Assembly (NCBI GenBank): GCA_015039465.1
Contig: MU130080.1
Span: forward strand, 71,344-135,343
Direction of reading: 5' to 3'
DNA: 64,000 nucleotides
From: Phlegmacium glaucopus
Taxonomy: Eukaryota > Basidiomycota > Agaricomycetes > Agaricales > Cortinariaceae
The notes below the pieces were generated by a model. The model was given only the letters and a program-made list of their open reading frames with translations, was not told the origin of the DNA and did not search any database. This document shows positions 46,524 through 57,004 of the stretch, one piece after another; the first letter of the stretch is position 1, and each line of letters starts with the position of its first letter. A program made the position numbers and the translations under genes.

Positions 46524-47439
46524 TTAGTGCCTCCTGTCATCATACCTATCCCGACCGTAGCCGCCACGGTCACGCTCGCGATCACGGTCTCCTCGGTCAT
46601 AATCTCTGGGCCGGTCATAGTCCCGGCCACCTCCACCACCACCACGATGGTCATCATAACGTCCACCGCGGCCGCCTCCTCCTCGGCGGTCATCATAATC
46701 GCGAGAGTAGCGACTGTCGTATGGCCTAGGGTCATACGGACGCTCAACTAGAATCAAAGAATTGAGGAGATGACGAATATGTGGTAGGACGAAACTCACA
46801 ATCACTACGCTTGGGCGGTCCATAGTATCTGCCTGGAGTAGGTGTCCTTGCTCGACCACGTCGGGCCTTTTCATTCATTCATTAGTTTGGGTTTAATGTG
46901 ATGAGGGGTAAAAACAAGGATCACTTTCTCAACGTTCATAACTTTGCCCATAAGGTCGGTGGCATTTAGAGCAGCAATAGCAGCATCGGCCTCTTCAGCT
47001 GACTCCATAGTAACAAACCCGAAACCACGCGACTCTCGAGTATGGGGATCATACATGACGGAGGCTTTTTTAACCTGAAATAAAGAGAGATATGTCAAGG
47101 AAAAATAAGGATAAATACTGAGAAAATTGCTCACTCGACCAATCTTTGCAAATGCAGCTTCAAGGTCACGGGTATCAACTTTATGACTGAGCCCGGAGAC
47201 ATGAAGATTGTTCCCAGGGTTTACACTATGACGATCACTGAATGACGTTCCGTTCGAGGAAGGCATGAACAGCCAGGATAGAACCCAGAACCAGAAATGG
47301 GGACTAACCCTCTTTCCCCTTCACGAGGGGCGCCGGGACTTCTGCTCCTGCTTGACCGTCTGGGAGGCTCGCCTCCGTTGCGGTCGCGTACTGGCGAGCG
47401 GCCATTACCATTGGACCAATTCTGGTCATCAGTATTCAT
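46524..47439 (-). CDS. RRM/RGG RNA-binding protein, Tra2-like
   Basis: The start chosen is ATG 47439 (MNTDDQNWSNGNGRSPVRDR), leading into an SR-type segment RRSSRSRSPGAPREGER. An intron joins to VNPGNNLHVSGLSHKVDTRD, RNP2 of an RRM. The next exon has KKASVMYDPHTRESRGFGFV (RNP1 is RGFGFV) and EEADAAIAALNATDLMGKVM. Then follow RRGRARTPTPGRYYGPPKR and a C-terminal Gly/Arg/Asp/Tyr tail (GGGGRGGRYDDHRGGGGGG...RDRYDDRRH), stop at 46524. One RRM between an RS-like N-terminus and an RGG/RD tail matches transformer-2-type splicing regulators. It is likely nuclear and involved in pre-mRNA splicing; target RNAs are unknown. The 5' end may have a leader intron, because an acceptor-like site lies upstream. 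Confidence 0.85.
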
Positions 47440-47888
47440 GGCTGCGCCGTTGTTCAAGGCCGCATCAGTCGGAATGCTGATGCCACTGCTTGTGGGGGCG
47501 ATATCTTGAGATTGCCACGCTGGAGAGGTGAAGGAAGCGAAAAAGAGGTCAGGTCGTTGTTAGGGAGGTTGAGTTGGAGAGAGCGAAGTGGAAGTATTTA
47601 TTTTTCTGGGCGAATAAGAATTGAAAAAGGGTCGTTCTTCATTGATCACAAATGTGTGCCAGAAGGACAACCAACAGTCTGTCCAACTGGCACACAGCTT
47701 GCGACTAGTCGTTCTTTTCTCGTTATTGAGCATGCCGCAAGTCGGCCGTCAGCTAACGAAGAACTGAAAAGGAATGGAAAGGAGTCGTAGTAGGTGTACT
47801 GAATGCTGAAGAAAATCGGCTCTGGACTGAAATTTCTACTTGTCGACGTGGCGTCCCGAAGACAAAAAGAGCCACTGCATAGCTCGTC
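47440..47888. other. Promoter side of the RNA-binding protein gene
   Basis: No independent gene; likely 5' UTR and promoter. An AT-rich box is near 47595-47606. Confidence 0.4.
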
Positions 47889-48473
47889 GTGGCCGTGGCT
47901 GATGCTGAGGACGTACCGTCATCCATTCTTGAAATCTTGAGGGATAATTATTTTGCTGAAAGTGATGGTTGGGAACGAACACCCGCTGCCAGCAGGTGTG
48001 TGAAGTGGAGTTGCCTTCCATTTGAAACACAAGCAAACAACGCATCAAGGATTTGGACCCTCGTGACTAGTAAAATTAGTAATTACTGGATGTTTCCAAC
48101 CGCAAAATTGAACGGCAACGCGTTCAAGTTACACGCACTAGAAGGGGAACTGCCTGCAATGTCTAATAATCCAGCGGTCATCATTATTGGTAATATGTGG
48201 TACGCTGTCGTCTTCATAGTTCCAGCCATGCGAGCCTTTGAATACCAGATGCTACCCTTGCGGCCAGGTACATTATTTTTGCAGTTTTTCAGTGGCCTTC
48301 GGGTGGTGTCCGACTCTGCGCAGGACGATTTGAGCCTTTGTCCGAATTATGGATGTCCTCGTATACGTTGTGAATGGTGTCCACTATTCTATCTGGAGTC
48401 CAAACAGCGCCTTCGCGTTTTCTTCTTCAGTACTCCTCCTAACACCACAAGTGGCTTGCTCCAAATATTTTAA
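47889..48473 (+). other. 195-codon open frame of unknown nature
   Basis: A long open frame with mixed composition (SSILEILRDNYFAESDGWER, NNPAVIIIGNMWYAVVFIV) ending at 48473. It has no ATG at its 5' end; the first in-frame ATG is well inside. No family is recognised. It could be a decayed gene or chance; an antiparallel frame at 47836-48048 is equally unexplained. Confidence 0.25.
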
Positions 48474-49008
48474 CAACCCAAACTGAATTCTCTCTCCCCA
48501 CATTGCACTTGACGTGATTGGCAGGTTCGGAAATGAACAACTAAAGTATGTATGAACTCGCTTTCCACTCACCCCTGTACTCCGAAAATCAAAGCCTCAT
48601 GGATAATCTGAGCGTGGCCCTGCATAGGTATATCATTTTTATCATTTCTCCACCTGACCCTGAGTAGGATTAACTATGTACTTGGAATTACCTGGACCAC
48701 GGGTGGCTTAGGTTCCCCTCCGCGTATCTGCTTACTTTGTTGCCAAATCTTCGGCACGATGTCCCTGGAAGACCTACTGCACAAATCCCTTCGCCAACAT
48801 CAACTCGGAGGCTCCTTTATTGGCGAGCAATTGTATCTTGCTTTTGCTAGTATTGGTGTGACATCGTTCTTAGGTCCGGTCAAAAGCATACTTCTAACCT
48901 TGGGAAATATAATCTCAAACTCATTTATTGAATACACAGCAACCAAAACGAAACATATATCGTTATGAACGGGTTGGACATATTATTGGCAAAATACCAT
49001 GATCACAC
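48474..49008. other. Intergenic spacer with a small ORF
   Basis: A 69-codon frame from ATG 48759 to 48968 begins MSLEDLLHKSLRQHQLGG; no family is recognised. Otherwise nothing seen. Confidence 0.35.
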
Positions 49009-51367
49009 TTAGCGTGTCGCCAATTTGATTCTCAAAGGCAGATGCGTTCCTTTCTCCGGCAGGCCCTCAATCGTAGGCGCCATGACCACGAAACAGGCAT
49101 CTCTGCGAACCTTCAAAGCCTCTGGCGTCAAATCAAATTCAAAGTTGGATACGAGCTCCACGAGGAAAGCATGCAATTCCAGGACTGCAAATCTCCACCC
49201 AATGCATGCGCTAATCAAAAAAGTGATGAATTCATAGGATTGTAAAGTTAAAGTTAAGTTTACCCACCGTACGCCACCAGAAAAGCTAAGTCTGTCAAAA
49301 GCCTCTGTCAGTTGAGCGCAAATCCTCAGTACAAAATATAACGTACACATTTGCCCACACTCCCACAGACGCAACGTTGTCCCCTTTGACCGGAGTAAGC
49401 CATCGATCAGGGTTGAAGGTATGCGTGTTAGCTCCAAAGACTTCTGTGTTTCTAACGAAATGATATCAGTGACAGATTTTAAATATCACAACTCCTAAGA
49501 TGACTGACCTGTTGTAACCATTGACAGAGACAGTTATCTTTTGGCCTTTCGGTATTGGGAGCTCTGTCATTATTTTTCCAGAAGATGTAATGAGGGGTTT
49601 TGATAACGGAAGGATGTCAGCTCTGTCGGATTCTCTGAGTATGTTGTATACTACGGGGTGGAAACGAATAGATTCCTGGTTTCAAGGTAAGACAATATTA
49701 GCCAGTATTTGAACTCAGGCTGACCTTGATGACGGCTGTAAGATACGGCATACCCTCAAAATCATTTGCGCTAAACTCAGAATCTCCTCGAGTCCGAATT
49801 TTTCGCTCCATGTCTTGAATTTCTTCACGAAGTCTGGTTTGCATTTCAGGATGTCGTGCCATTTCTAGGAGTGTCCAGGACAATGAACTCGCAGTAGTCT
49901 CATATCCAGCGATAAGAAGGGCTCTATCATCGTCAAAGTCAGCAGAAACGTATGATAATGTGATATGACAAAACATACCTCATTTGAGACACTATTTCTT
50001 CCTCGCTCATACGAGTACTTGCTTCTTCAGATAAATTTGAACGAACTATGTTTTGGTACCTTTTAATGAGAGTTATACGCGGTTCTAAGATAAGACACAC
50101 CTAACAGGCTCAAGATATCACGACTGCCCTGCTTCCCCGCCATCACAGCTTCCGTTTTAGTATCAACCAGTGACTTTGCAACCTTTATTGCTACCGCAGA
50201 TGCATGGCGGAGTAGTTGAAGTCTGGGATTGGAAGACATATCTGCTAACCGTTCAAGAACGGATCGTGGAAGAAAATTGGCCGAGGCTTGTTTAAGCACG
50301 TCGCTGGCCGTGAATTTCCCAAATACACCCAGACTACATTGTGTTCGTGAGCACGTCGTTAAGATAAATAAGGATATAGGAAGATCTACAATAGATCTGC
50401 ATAGGCTTGACCAAATTCGTTGTTCCCGCCGTCCAGGGATTCAAACTGGTAGTCAAAACCAGCTGGAATTTAATTTCAGCCGGTATCATATTTTGAAGCT
50501 ATAACACCAATAACATACCTTCCCCTACCGCATCTAAAGTGGCAAGAGCTGCCCATCGTGGCATATCCACAACACATGATTTGTCTGGAGAAGCCAGAAT
50601 CATGTCACTCCATCGGTTGGTAAGCTATGTCCAATTTTTTTAGTTTATTAATAAATGCATTGGAACAACGCAACATATACCTTCGCAGCATAGGCAGAAA
50701 ATGTAGGTACTAAATCTTTGCATTCCTTTGAGGCGAAGGCAGGGTTCATGATCTTTCTCTGCCTTTTGTGATCATCGGCTAACACCATGTGTTTTTATCG
50801 GCGTGTATAGTCTGCGTTTATGACATTAACTTACCATCAGCCCATAGGATACTCCGTCCAGCCACTAAACGAGATATCTCGCGACGGTCTGCCGGCTTAG
50901 AGTAACCATATCCAGCCGTGTGTAAAATATATTGGAGCGCTTTCGGGTCCGAGATCAGAAGTCGGTCCTCCTTCATTGATGTGTCATTGAGGGGATAGAC
51001 ATGATAGAGTAAATGCAGTCTTACGCCAAATGGACCTTTGAATCTGACAACATCGCCGTACGTCTTTTGCCACCTGAAGTCAATCTATTCACGAAAGTGT
51101 CAGGAGAACGAGGTGATTATGGGGTTCATTGAGGGATAAGTGCCTCTCCAGCTTGGCTATGCATGTATTCTACTAAGCTGCCTGTCGGGTTTGTTATTAT
51201 CATCAATCGACCGATAAAGAAGTAGTGAAGATACCTATTAGAAACGATTCTGGTTTTGGGCCACGTAAATCGGAGACAATACTGTAGGTGAGCTTGCGAT
51301 AGAGCGCATAGAGAATCGATAGCACCAGTAAAGCTATAGGGAAGTTGGATGTTATCAGGGAGCTCAT
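49009..51367 (-). CDS. Cytochrome P450 monooxygenase
   Basis: ATG 51367 begins MSSLITSNFPIALLVLSILY, an N-terminal membrane anchor for the ER, followed by VSDLRGPKPESFLIG. Later exons give RWQKTYGDVVRFKGPFG, ISRLVAGRSILWADG, the I-helix AGYETTASSLSWTLLEMAR with the oxygen-binding A-G-x-x-T-T, and FSANDFEGMPYLTAVIK. The heme loop is split by an intron and reads SFSGGVRACIGWRFAVLEL, matching FxxGxRxCxG with the axial cysteine. It stops at 49009. There are more than ten short introns. One at about 51093-51147 appears to use a GC donor (GCACTT) with an ATAG acceptor. P450s oxidise lipophilic substrates with electrons from P450 reductase; family and substrate cannot be told, and no other biosynthetic-cluster genes are nearby. 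Confidence 0.9.
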
Positions 51368-51894
51368 ATCTGGAGCTTGGGTTCAGAAATTCTGAAGATG
51401 ATTGGGATTTTATAGGACATTGCAACTGATTACGAGAGACCAAATTGTACAATTGGCTAGTGCCTGGTTAGGGCCATGGATCAATTCAATCGCAGTCTAT
51501 GACCTTCTATGGCATATTGGCATGGGAAATGACCAGATATTCACAACCATGAGAAACGGACTGATCCTGGGCCATTGCCTTCGGCACGGCAGATCCGAGT
51601 TCTAGTGTCGAACAATAACGCCATGACGTTTATTTGAAAGCTGATCCAGGGACATGCAGTTGTGGGTGGATTGGGGTCGTGCTCCTTCAATTAACTAGAA
51701 GCTTTTTAATTTATAGAGCTCTATAGATGGCGCCTGGTTGTTTTGGAGAGATTTGGTGGAATGAAAGATGGCGGACAGATGTCAGACACTTGGACTTTTG
51801 GTTCGACAGGCAGACATCGGCACTTCAGCTGAGTTTGAAATTAAATTCGCTCCGGTCCGGTCCGGACTCCTTCGCAGAAGGAGCAGGGTAAACC
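51368..51894. other. Spacer between P450 and the palindromic element
   Basis: No gene. A small hairpin CTCCTT-CGCAG-AAGGAG lies at about 51868-51883, and a tandem TCCGG motif precedes it (about 51850-51866). Confidence 0.45.
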
Positions 51895-52628
51895 GGTTTA
51901 CCGTTGGTTGTGCTGGGTTTGTTATCTGCCCGGCAAAGTCCGAAAATAGCACGGTTCGCCAATATTTTAACCATTGTGAGCTCAAAAATGAGGGTTGAGT
52001 GAGCTCTCAGCGTGAATTCATGAAAACTTATGTTTTGAATGATCCTATCTCTTAAAATATATGAAAGGTGCCTTTGTTGAGGCTGTAAAGATCAATATGT
52101 TATCTGCCTGAGACTTATGTTATCTACCATAGCCAATCAGAGGCCTTTGTTATCTGCCAACTGGAACATTTTGTTCCCATTACTTCAGTTTAAATTATTA
52201 TGCTCCCAATTTTTTACTTTACAACCAAATAGAATTTTACTACCATCATGAATATTTTCATATTTTACTAGTGTGCTGGAAGAGAAAAATTGTTCCGAAT
52301 GTAAATTTCTTGCCTGCATAGCCACATGTTATCTGCCATGCCTACAGATTTATACATTGAGACTCTGTCAAGCTATTAAATACAAATGCAAGCTGACCTT
52401 AATTTAATTAATGGATGTGCAACTATAATTCTGTAAAAAAAAGAAGTTATTCAGAATTGTGAACACTACAAAAGAAGTACAAAAGATAGTGTACATGTGC
52501 GCTTTGCGTGCGAGAAAAAAAAAGGGTCATTCATATTTCAAGGCAATAATTAGGCATATTTTTCCATTTTTAATTCTCTCCCACCTCTTTTTCATTTTTT
52601 GGATACCCAGTACTATGAACGGTAAACC
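51895..52628 (+). mobile_element. 734-bp TIR element, unit 1 of an inverted pair
   Basis: Bounded by GGTTTACCGTT and AACGGTAAACC (11-bp terminal inverted repeats), with the direct repeat TAAACC at 51889-51894 and 52629-52634 as possible target duplication. The interior repeats GTTATCTGCC several times and holds no coding frame of note. The same sequence follows in reverse at 52635-53368 with, by eye, a single mismatch. A partial diverged copy lies at 54649-55175. It is a non-autonomous DNA transposon; the superfamily is not clear. Confidence 0.8.
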
Positions 52629-52634
52629 TAAACC

Positions 52635-53368
52635 GGTTTACCGTTCATAGTACTGGGTATCCAAAAAATGAAAAAGAGGTGGGAGAGAATTAAAAATGGA
52701 AAAATATGCCTAATTATTGCCTTGAAATATGAATGACCCTTTTTTTTTCTCGCACGCAAAGCGCACATGTACACTATCTTTTGTACTTCTTTTGTAGTGT
52801 TCACAATTCTGAATAACTTCTTTTTTTTACTGAATTATAGTTGCACATCCATTAATTAAATTAAGGTCAGCTTGCATTTGTATTTAATAGCTTGACAGAG
52901 TCTCAATGTATAAATCTGTAGGCATGGCAGATAACATGTGGCTATGCAGGCAAGAAATTTACATTCGGAACAATTTTTCTCTTCCAGCACACTAGTAAAA
53001 TATGAAAATATTCATGATGGTAGTAAAATTCTATTTGGTTGTAAAGTAAAAAATTGGGAGCATAATAATTTAAACTGAAGTAATGGGAACAAAATGTTCC
53101 AGTTGGCAGATAACAAAGGCCTCTGATTGGCTATGGTAGATAACATAAGTCTCAGGCAGATAACATATTGATCTTTACAGCCTCAACAAAGGCACCTTTC
53201 ATATATTTTAAGAGATAGGATCATTCAAAACATAAGTTTTCATGAATTCACGCTGAGAGCTCACTCAACCCTCATTTTTGAGCTCACAATGGTTAAAATA
53301 TTGGCGAACCGTGCTATTTTCGGACTTTGCCGGGCAGATAACAAACCCAGCACAACCAACGGTAAACC
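52635..53368 (-). mobile_element. 734-bp TIR element, unit 2 (inverted copy)
   Basis: Exactly as long as unit 1 and its reverse complement. The 6-bp spacer TAAACC separates the units. The right end GGTAAACC is followed by GGTTTACC at 53369-53376, so the 16-bp palindrome GGTAAACCGGTTTACC occurs at both outer ends (51887-51902 and 53361-53376). Confidence 0.8.
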
Positions 53369-53440
53369 GGTTTACCGTAGACCTGTGACAGGTCCTATCA
53401 TGTGATCATGCGTAAACTCACGATTCTAGGACCTGTAACT

Positions 53441-54062
53441 GGGGAGGCGCACCGTCTGCAAATAGAAGTGGCAGCTTAGTCATTGCACAGCCACTTCAAA
53501 AGTGGAAAATTGGTCCAACCTTCATTCAGTGGCTTCGCAAACGAAGTTTTGGAGGAAATAAATGGATATAAAATTAATGTGGTATTAGAGTCTAAAGGGG
53601 TAACATATTACTATGTTCTAGTAGGTAATTTGGGAGCAGACACGTCAATCAGGCTGTTTTTGTGGCAAAGCACGACCATCTGAGACATGTATTATGTAAT
53701 CAGTAAATTAGGTTTTCGCGACTACAACTAAAACAACTTTTCTCCCTGCTACCTCACATTAGACCCCTGTTGAGTGTGTCAACATTTTTATTTTCCATTG
53801 CCACAGGGGGATATGGGTTTGATTTTTTTTATTTCTCCCTAATCTCCACTTATCAATACAATAATTTGGGCCTGCAGCCAAAATTCCAAAAATGAAACCC
53901 ATACCTTCCTGAAGAATACAATTTCGACGCGATTTGGCTTTCAATATTATTTAATCAACGTGATATGAGCCCACAAAGCTGATTTCCATTTATCAAAGAA
54001 AAATTGGCAGGGAGCAAACAAGTGCAAATATCACACTACTCAAAGGGGTGGTGCGCCTCCCC
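53441..54062. mobile_element. 622-bp TIR element
   Basis: Perfect 13-bp terminal inverted repeats GGGGAGGCGCACC (53441-53453) and GGTGCGCCTCCCC (54050-54062). The flanking triplet ACT occurs on both sides, possibly a 3-bp target duplication as made by PIF/Harbinger- or CACTA-type enzymes. No transposase; interior AT-rich with short frames only. Confidence 0.65.
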
Positions 54063-54066
54063 ACTG

Positions 54067-54588
54067 TAAAGCGGGACTTGCCAGCTCATGTCGCGTGCTA
54101 TGATCAAAAATGGGGTCTTCGGGCATCACCAACGCTCTGTGAAAAGTAAAAGACCCTAAATAGGAAGGTATATTTTAGCAGAGTAAAGCAGACCTCGAGA
54201 ACTTAGATTCATTACTCTTTGTTTCTTACTCTGATATGTATACTTCTTTCAATTATATACCATGGATGATTTTGATCATTTTCCGACTCTCAATGAGATC
54301 CTGGATTCTTTGTCAACCCTTACAAGCTTCAGTCCTGCAGAGTCGTGTAAAAGTACATTTTCTTGTTGTTTAGAAAGCTTTAGCTCTGAAAGATGGATTT
54401 TGAGGCATTGTGTATGTCAAACGGTGAGAGGAGGAGTGAAAGAGTGACCATCATCAACATTCTGTTGCAGCTATCTGCTAAAATCTACCTTCCTATTTAG
54501 GGTCTTTTACTTTTCACAGAGCGTCGGTGATGCCTGAAGACCCCATTTTCGATCATAGCGCGTGACATGAGCTGGCAAGTCCCACTTT
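54067..54588. mobile_element. Foldback element with inverted repeats of about 115 bp
   Basis: The arm at 54067-54180 (starting GTAAAGCGGGACTTGCCAGC) is the reverse complement, with about ten differences, of the arm at 54475-54588 (ending GCTGGCAAGTCCCACTTTAC). About 290 bp lie between, including a 61-codon frame from ATG 54262 (MDDFDHFPTLNEILDSL) of unknown meaning. Confidence 0.7.
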
Positions 54589-54638
54589 ACCAGTCCTTAT
54601 ATCAAGTGTTTTCGATCCTCACTCATATAAGGACTGGT
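54589..54638. repeat. Short hairpin with 14-bp stem
   Basis: ACCAGTCCTTATAT at 54589-54602 pairs perfectly with ATATAAGGACTGGT at 54625-54638 across a 22-nt loop, directly after the foldback element. Confidence 0.7.
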
Positions 54639-54648
54639 CACGAGTCTA

Positions 54649-55175
54649 GGTTTACCGTTGGTTGTCCTGGGTTTGTTATCTGCCCGGCAAAGTCCGAAAA
54701 TAGCACAATTGACCAATATTTCAACTATTGTAAGCTCAAAAGTAAGAATTGAGTGAGGTCTCAGCGTGAATTCATGAAAATTTATGTTTATAATAATTCT
54801 ATCTCTTAAAATCTATGAAAGGTGCCTTTGTTGAGGCTGTAAAAATCAAGATGTTATCTGCCTGAGACTATGTTATCTGCCACAGGCCTCCGTTATCTGC
54901 CACCTGGAACATTTTGCTTCCATTACTTCAGTTTCAATTTTTATGCTCCCAAATTTTTAATTTACAGCCAAATAAGATTTTACTACCATCATAAATATTT
55001 TCATATTTTACTAGTCTGCTGGAAGAGAGAAATTGTTCTGAATGTAAATTTCTTGCCTACACAGCCACATGTTATCTGCCATTTATATATTGCGACTGTC
55101 AAGCTACCAAATACAAATGCAAGCTGACCTTAATTTAACTAATAGCCATGCAACTATAATACAGTAAAAAAAGAA
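54649..55175 (+). mobile_element. Partial third copy of the 734-bp TIR element
   Basis: Starts with GGTTTACCGTTGG as unit 1 does and follows it with scattered changes and small deletions as far as the A-run and GAAATTATT at about 55175, then diverges. The right terminal repeat is missing. It is older than the inverted pair. Confidence 0.75.
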
Positions 55176-55446
55176 ATTATTTTGTATTCTAAGTAAGTGT
55201 GAAGAATGATTGCAAATGTAGAATTTTGTCTATGCAGTGGTTAAGGTTGTGGCGTGGCAATTCCCTTGTGCTTTTTGCCACCACCACAACTTCAAAATTG
55301 ATTATCCTGGCTCAACATTCAAGCACCTCTTTCTTTCTTTCGTCTTTAAAAGAGCACAGGTCTAATTAAAATAAGCCAAGTACTTCTACGACAATGCTGA
55401 GACTTCAGTTTGACCCAGCCCTGTCAGAATGCCCTGACTATGCTTC

Positions 55447-57004
55447 AAGGTCTTTACACTCCCCCACGTCTTCCTGGAGGATTCCTACCATTCCTGGTAG
55501 GAATACCAGGATTCCAGGGGGAATTTTCTACCAGCCAATTCCCCCTGAAATTGACATTCCTGGCTCTTCCTAATCCAGAAGGATTCCTGGTGGATTCCTG
55601 GTACTCAAGGAAATTGATACCAGGATTCCTGGAATTCCCTAGGAATCCCTAACACAGAATCCACCCAGAATTCACCTGGAATCCTGGGAATTCCAGAGAT
55701 GATAAATATACATAAGTTAACTGTAATTCATATATGTGTGGTGGCAATGCCTTGCCACCATTCAAATTTTGAATTTTGTTCAGACCGCGAGGTGTGATCA
55801 TGTGACCTCACATGATGCACATTTCAGAAATCAACAAACGGTTAGTAATACACTCTCATTTCACAACCACCCCAGAACCATGAATACATGACAATGACAA
55901 CAATGATGGACGATGACGACAATGATGGACGATGACGACGATGGATGATGGTGATGACAGCTACCCCCCTAAACCAGGGGGTTTTTTGTTTTTGTTTTTG
56001 TTTTTTAGTTTAATTTCGATTCACTAATGACTACCAGCAGCGTACGACCACGACAACCACCCATCACCACCATCCTCCATGACACACCACCGTCACCACG
56101 ACACACCACCGGCACCTCAACAGCCGGCACCTTGTCACCCCCCCCCCTTCACCGGGGGGGTTTTTCTTAGTTACGATTCAAATGATGACAGTTACCCCCC
56201 CACATCTGGGGGGGTTTGTTTTATTTCAACAGACACCGAACGACAATGACAATGACGTCAAATGAACGACAGACAACAACAGACAATGACAGCTACCCCC
56301 CCTGTACAAGGGGGGGTTATTTTTATTCCATTTATTTTAGTATGCTACTGGGATGACCACCACCATGCATGACGACCACCACCCCCCCTCACTGGGGGGG
56401 TTATTTTTATTTTTTATCTTTTAATTCTTCATTTGATTACTCTGACGACAGGTATGACGACAAGGACCCACATTGACAACACCCAAACAACACACCCAAA
56501 CAATGACATGTGCAAATGACAACACATACAAACAATGACACATGCATATGACAACCCCCCTCATGGGGGGTTTATTTATTTAATATACTATCACAGCCCT
56601 CACACGATGACAACAACAACCCCCTTGCTGGGGTTCATTTTAATTTTAATATACTACAATCATAACCCCCTCACGGGGTTACATTTTAGTTTATTTAATA
56701 GGTTATTAATAGGTGATTAATGTACTTGTATATAATTTTCAATATATATCTTGCAATAAAAAAAATCAAGGAAAAATTAAATTAAATAAAACAAGTCAAT
56801 GACTTAGCTGATTTCACCAGAATTCCACCAGGAATCCACCAGGAATACCAGGAATACCAGGAATCCACCAGGAATTAACAAGGAATCCACCAGGAATTAG
56901 ATGGGAATCCCAGGAATCCACCTGGAATCCACCTGGAATCCGTGAGAAATATTCTCATTTACCAGGAATTCCTGGAGGAAGACGTGGGGGAGTGTAAAGT
57001 TCAG
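55447..57004. mobile_element. 1558-bp TIR element with 9-bp target duplication (MULE-like)
   Basis: Flanked by the 9-bp direct repeat CTATGCTTC (55438-55446 and 57005-57013). The inverted termini share CTTTACACTCCCCCACGTCT TCCT starting at 55452, mirrored at 56999. Next to both ends lie clusters of short AATTCCTGG/CCAGGAATCC repeats (55480-55690 and 56815-56970). Nine-bp duplications suit Mutator-like elements, but no transposase is encoded, so this is a non-autonomous copy. It interrupts the gag-like frame. The centre carries the hairpin array described separately. Confidence 0.8.
55964..56678 (+). repeat. Array of eight C-run/G-run hairpins, mostly followed by T-rich tracts
   Basis: C-runs pair with G-runs over loops of 4-7 nt at about 55964-55981, 56138-56160, 56195-56214, 56296-56316, 56382-56400, 56555-56570, 56620-56633 and 56666-56678. 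Stems are 4-7 bp. Most are followed at once by T-rich sequence such as TTTTTTG, TTTTTC or TTATTTTTAT. Spacers are rich in GACAATGAC and CACCAC words. Loops and stem lengths differ, so this is not a simple copied tandem repeat. Confidence 0.85.

Noticed and set aside
49009..51367. Secondary-metabolite gene cluster around the P450
   Set aside because: Neighbours are an RNA-binding protein and mobile elements; no synthase, transporter or cluster regulator is adjacent.
55964..56678. Bacterial DNA or contamination because of terminator-like hairpins
   Set aside because: The block sits inside a TIR element with a clean target duplication in a fungal retroelement, and no bacterial genes or ribosome binding sites are near.
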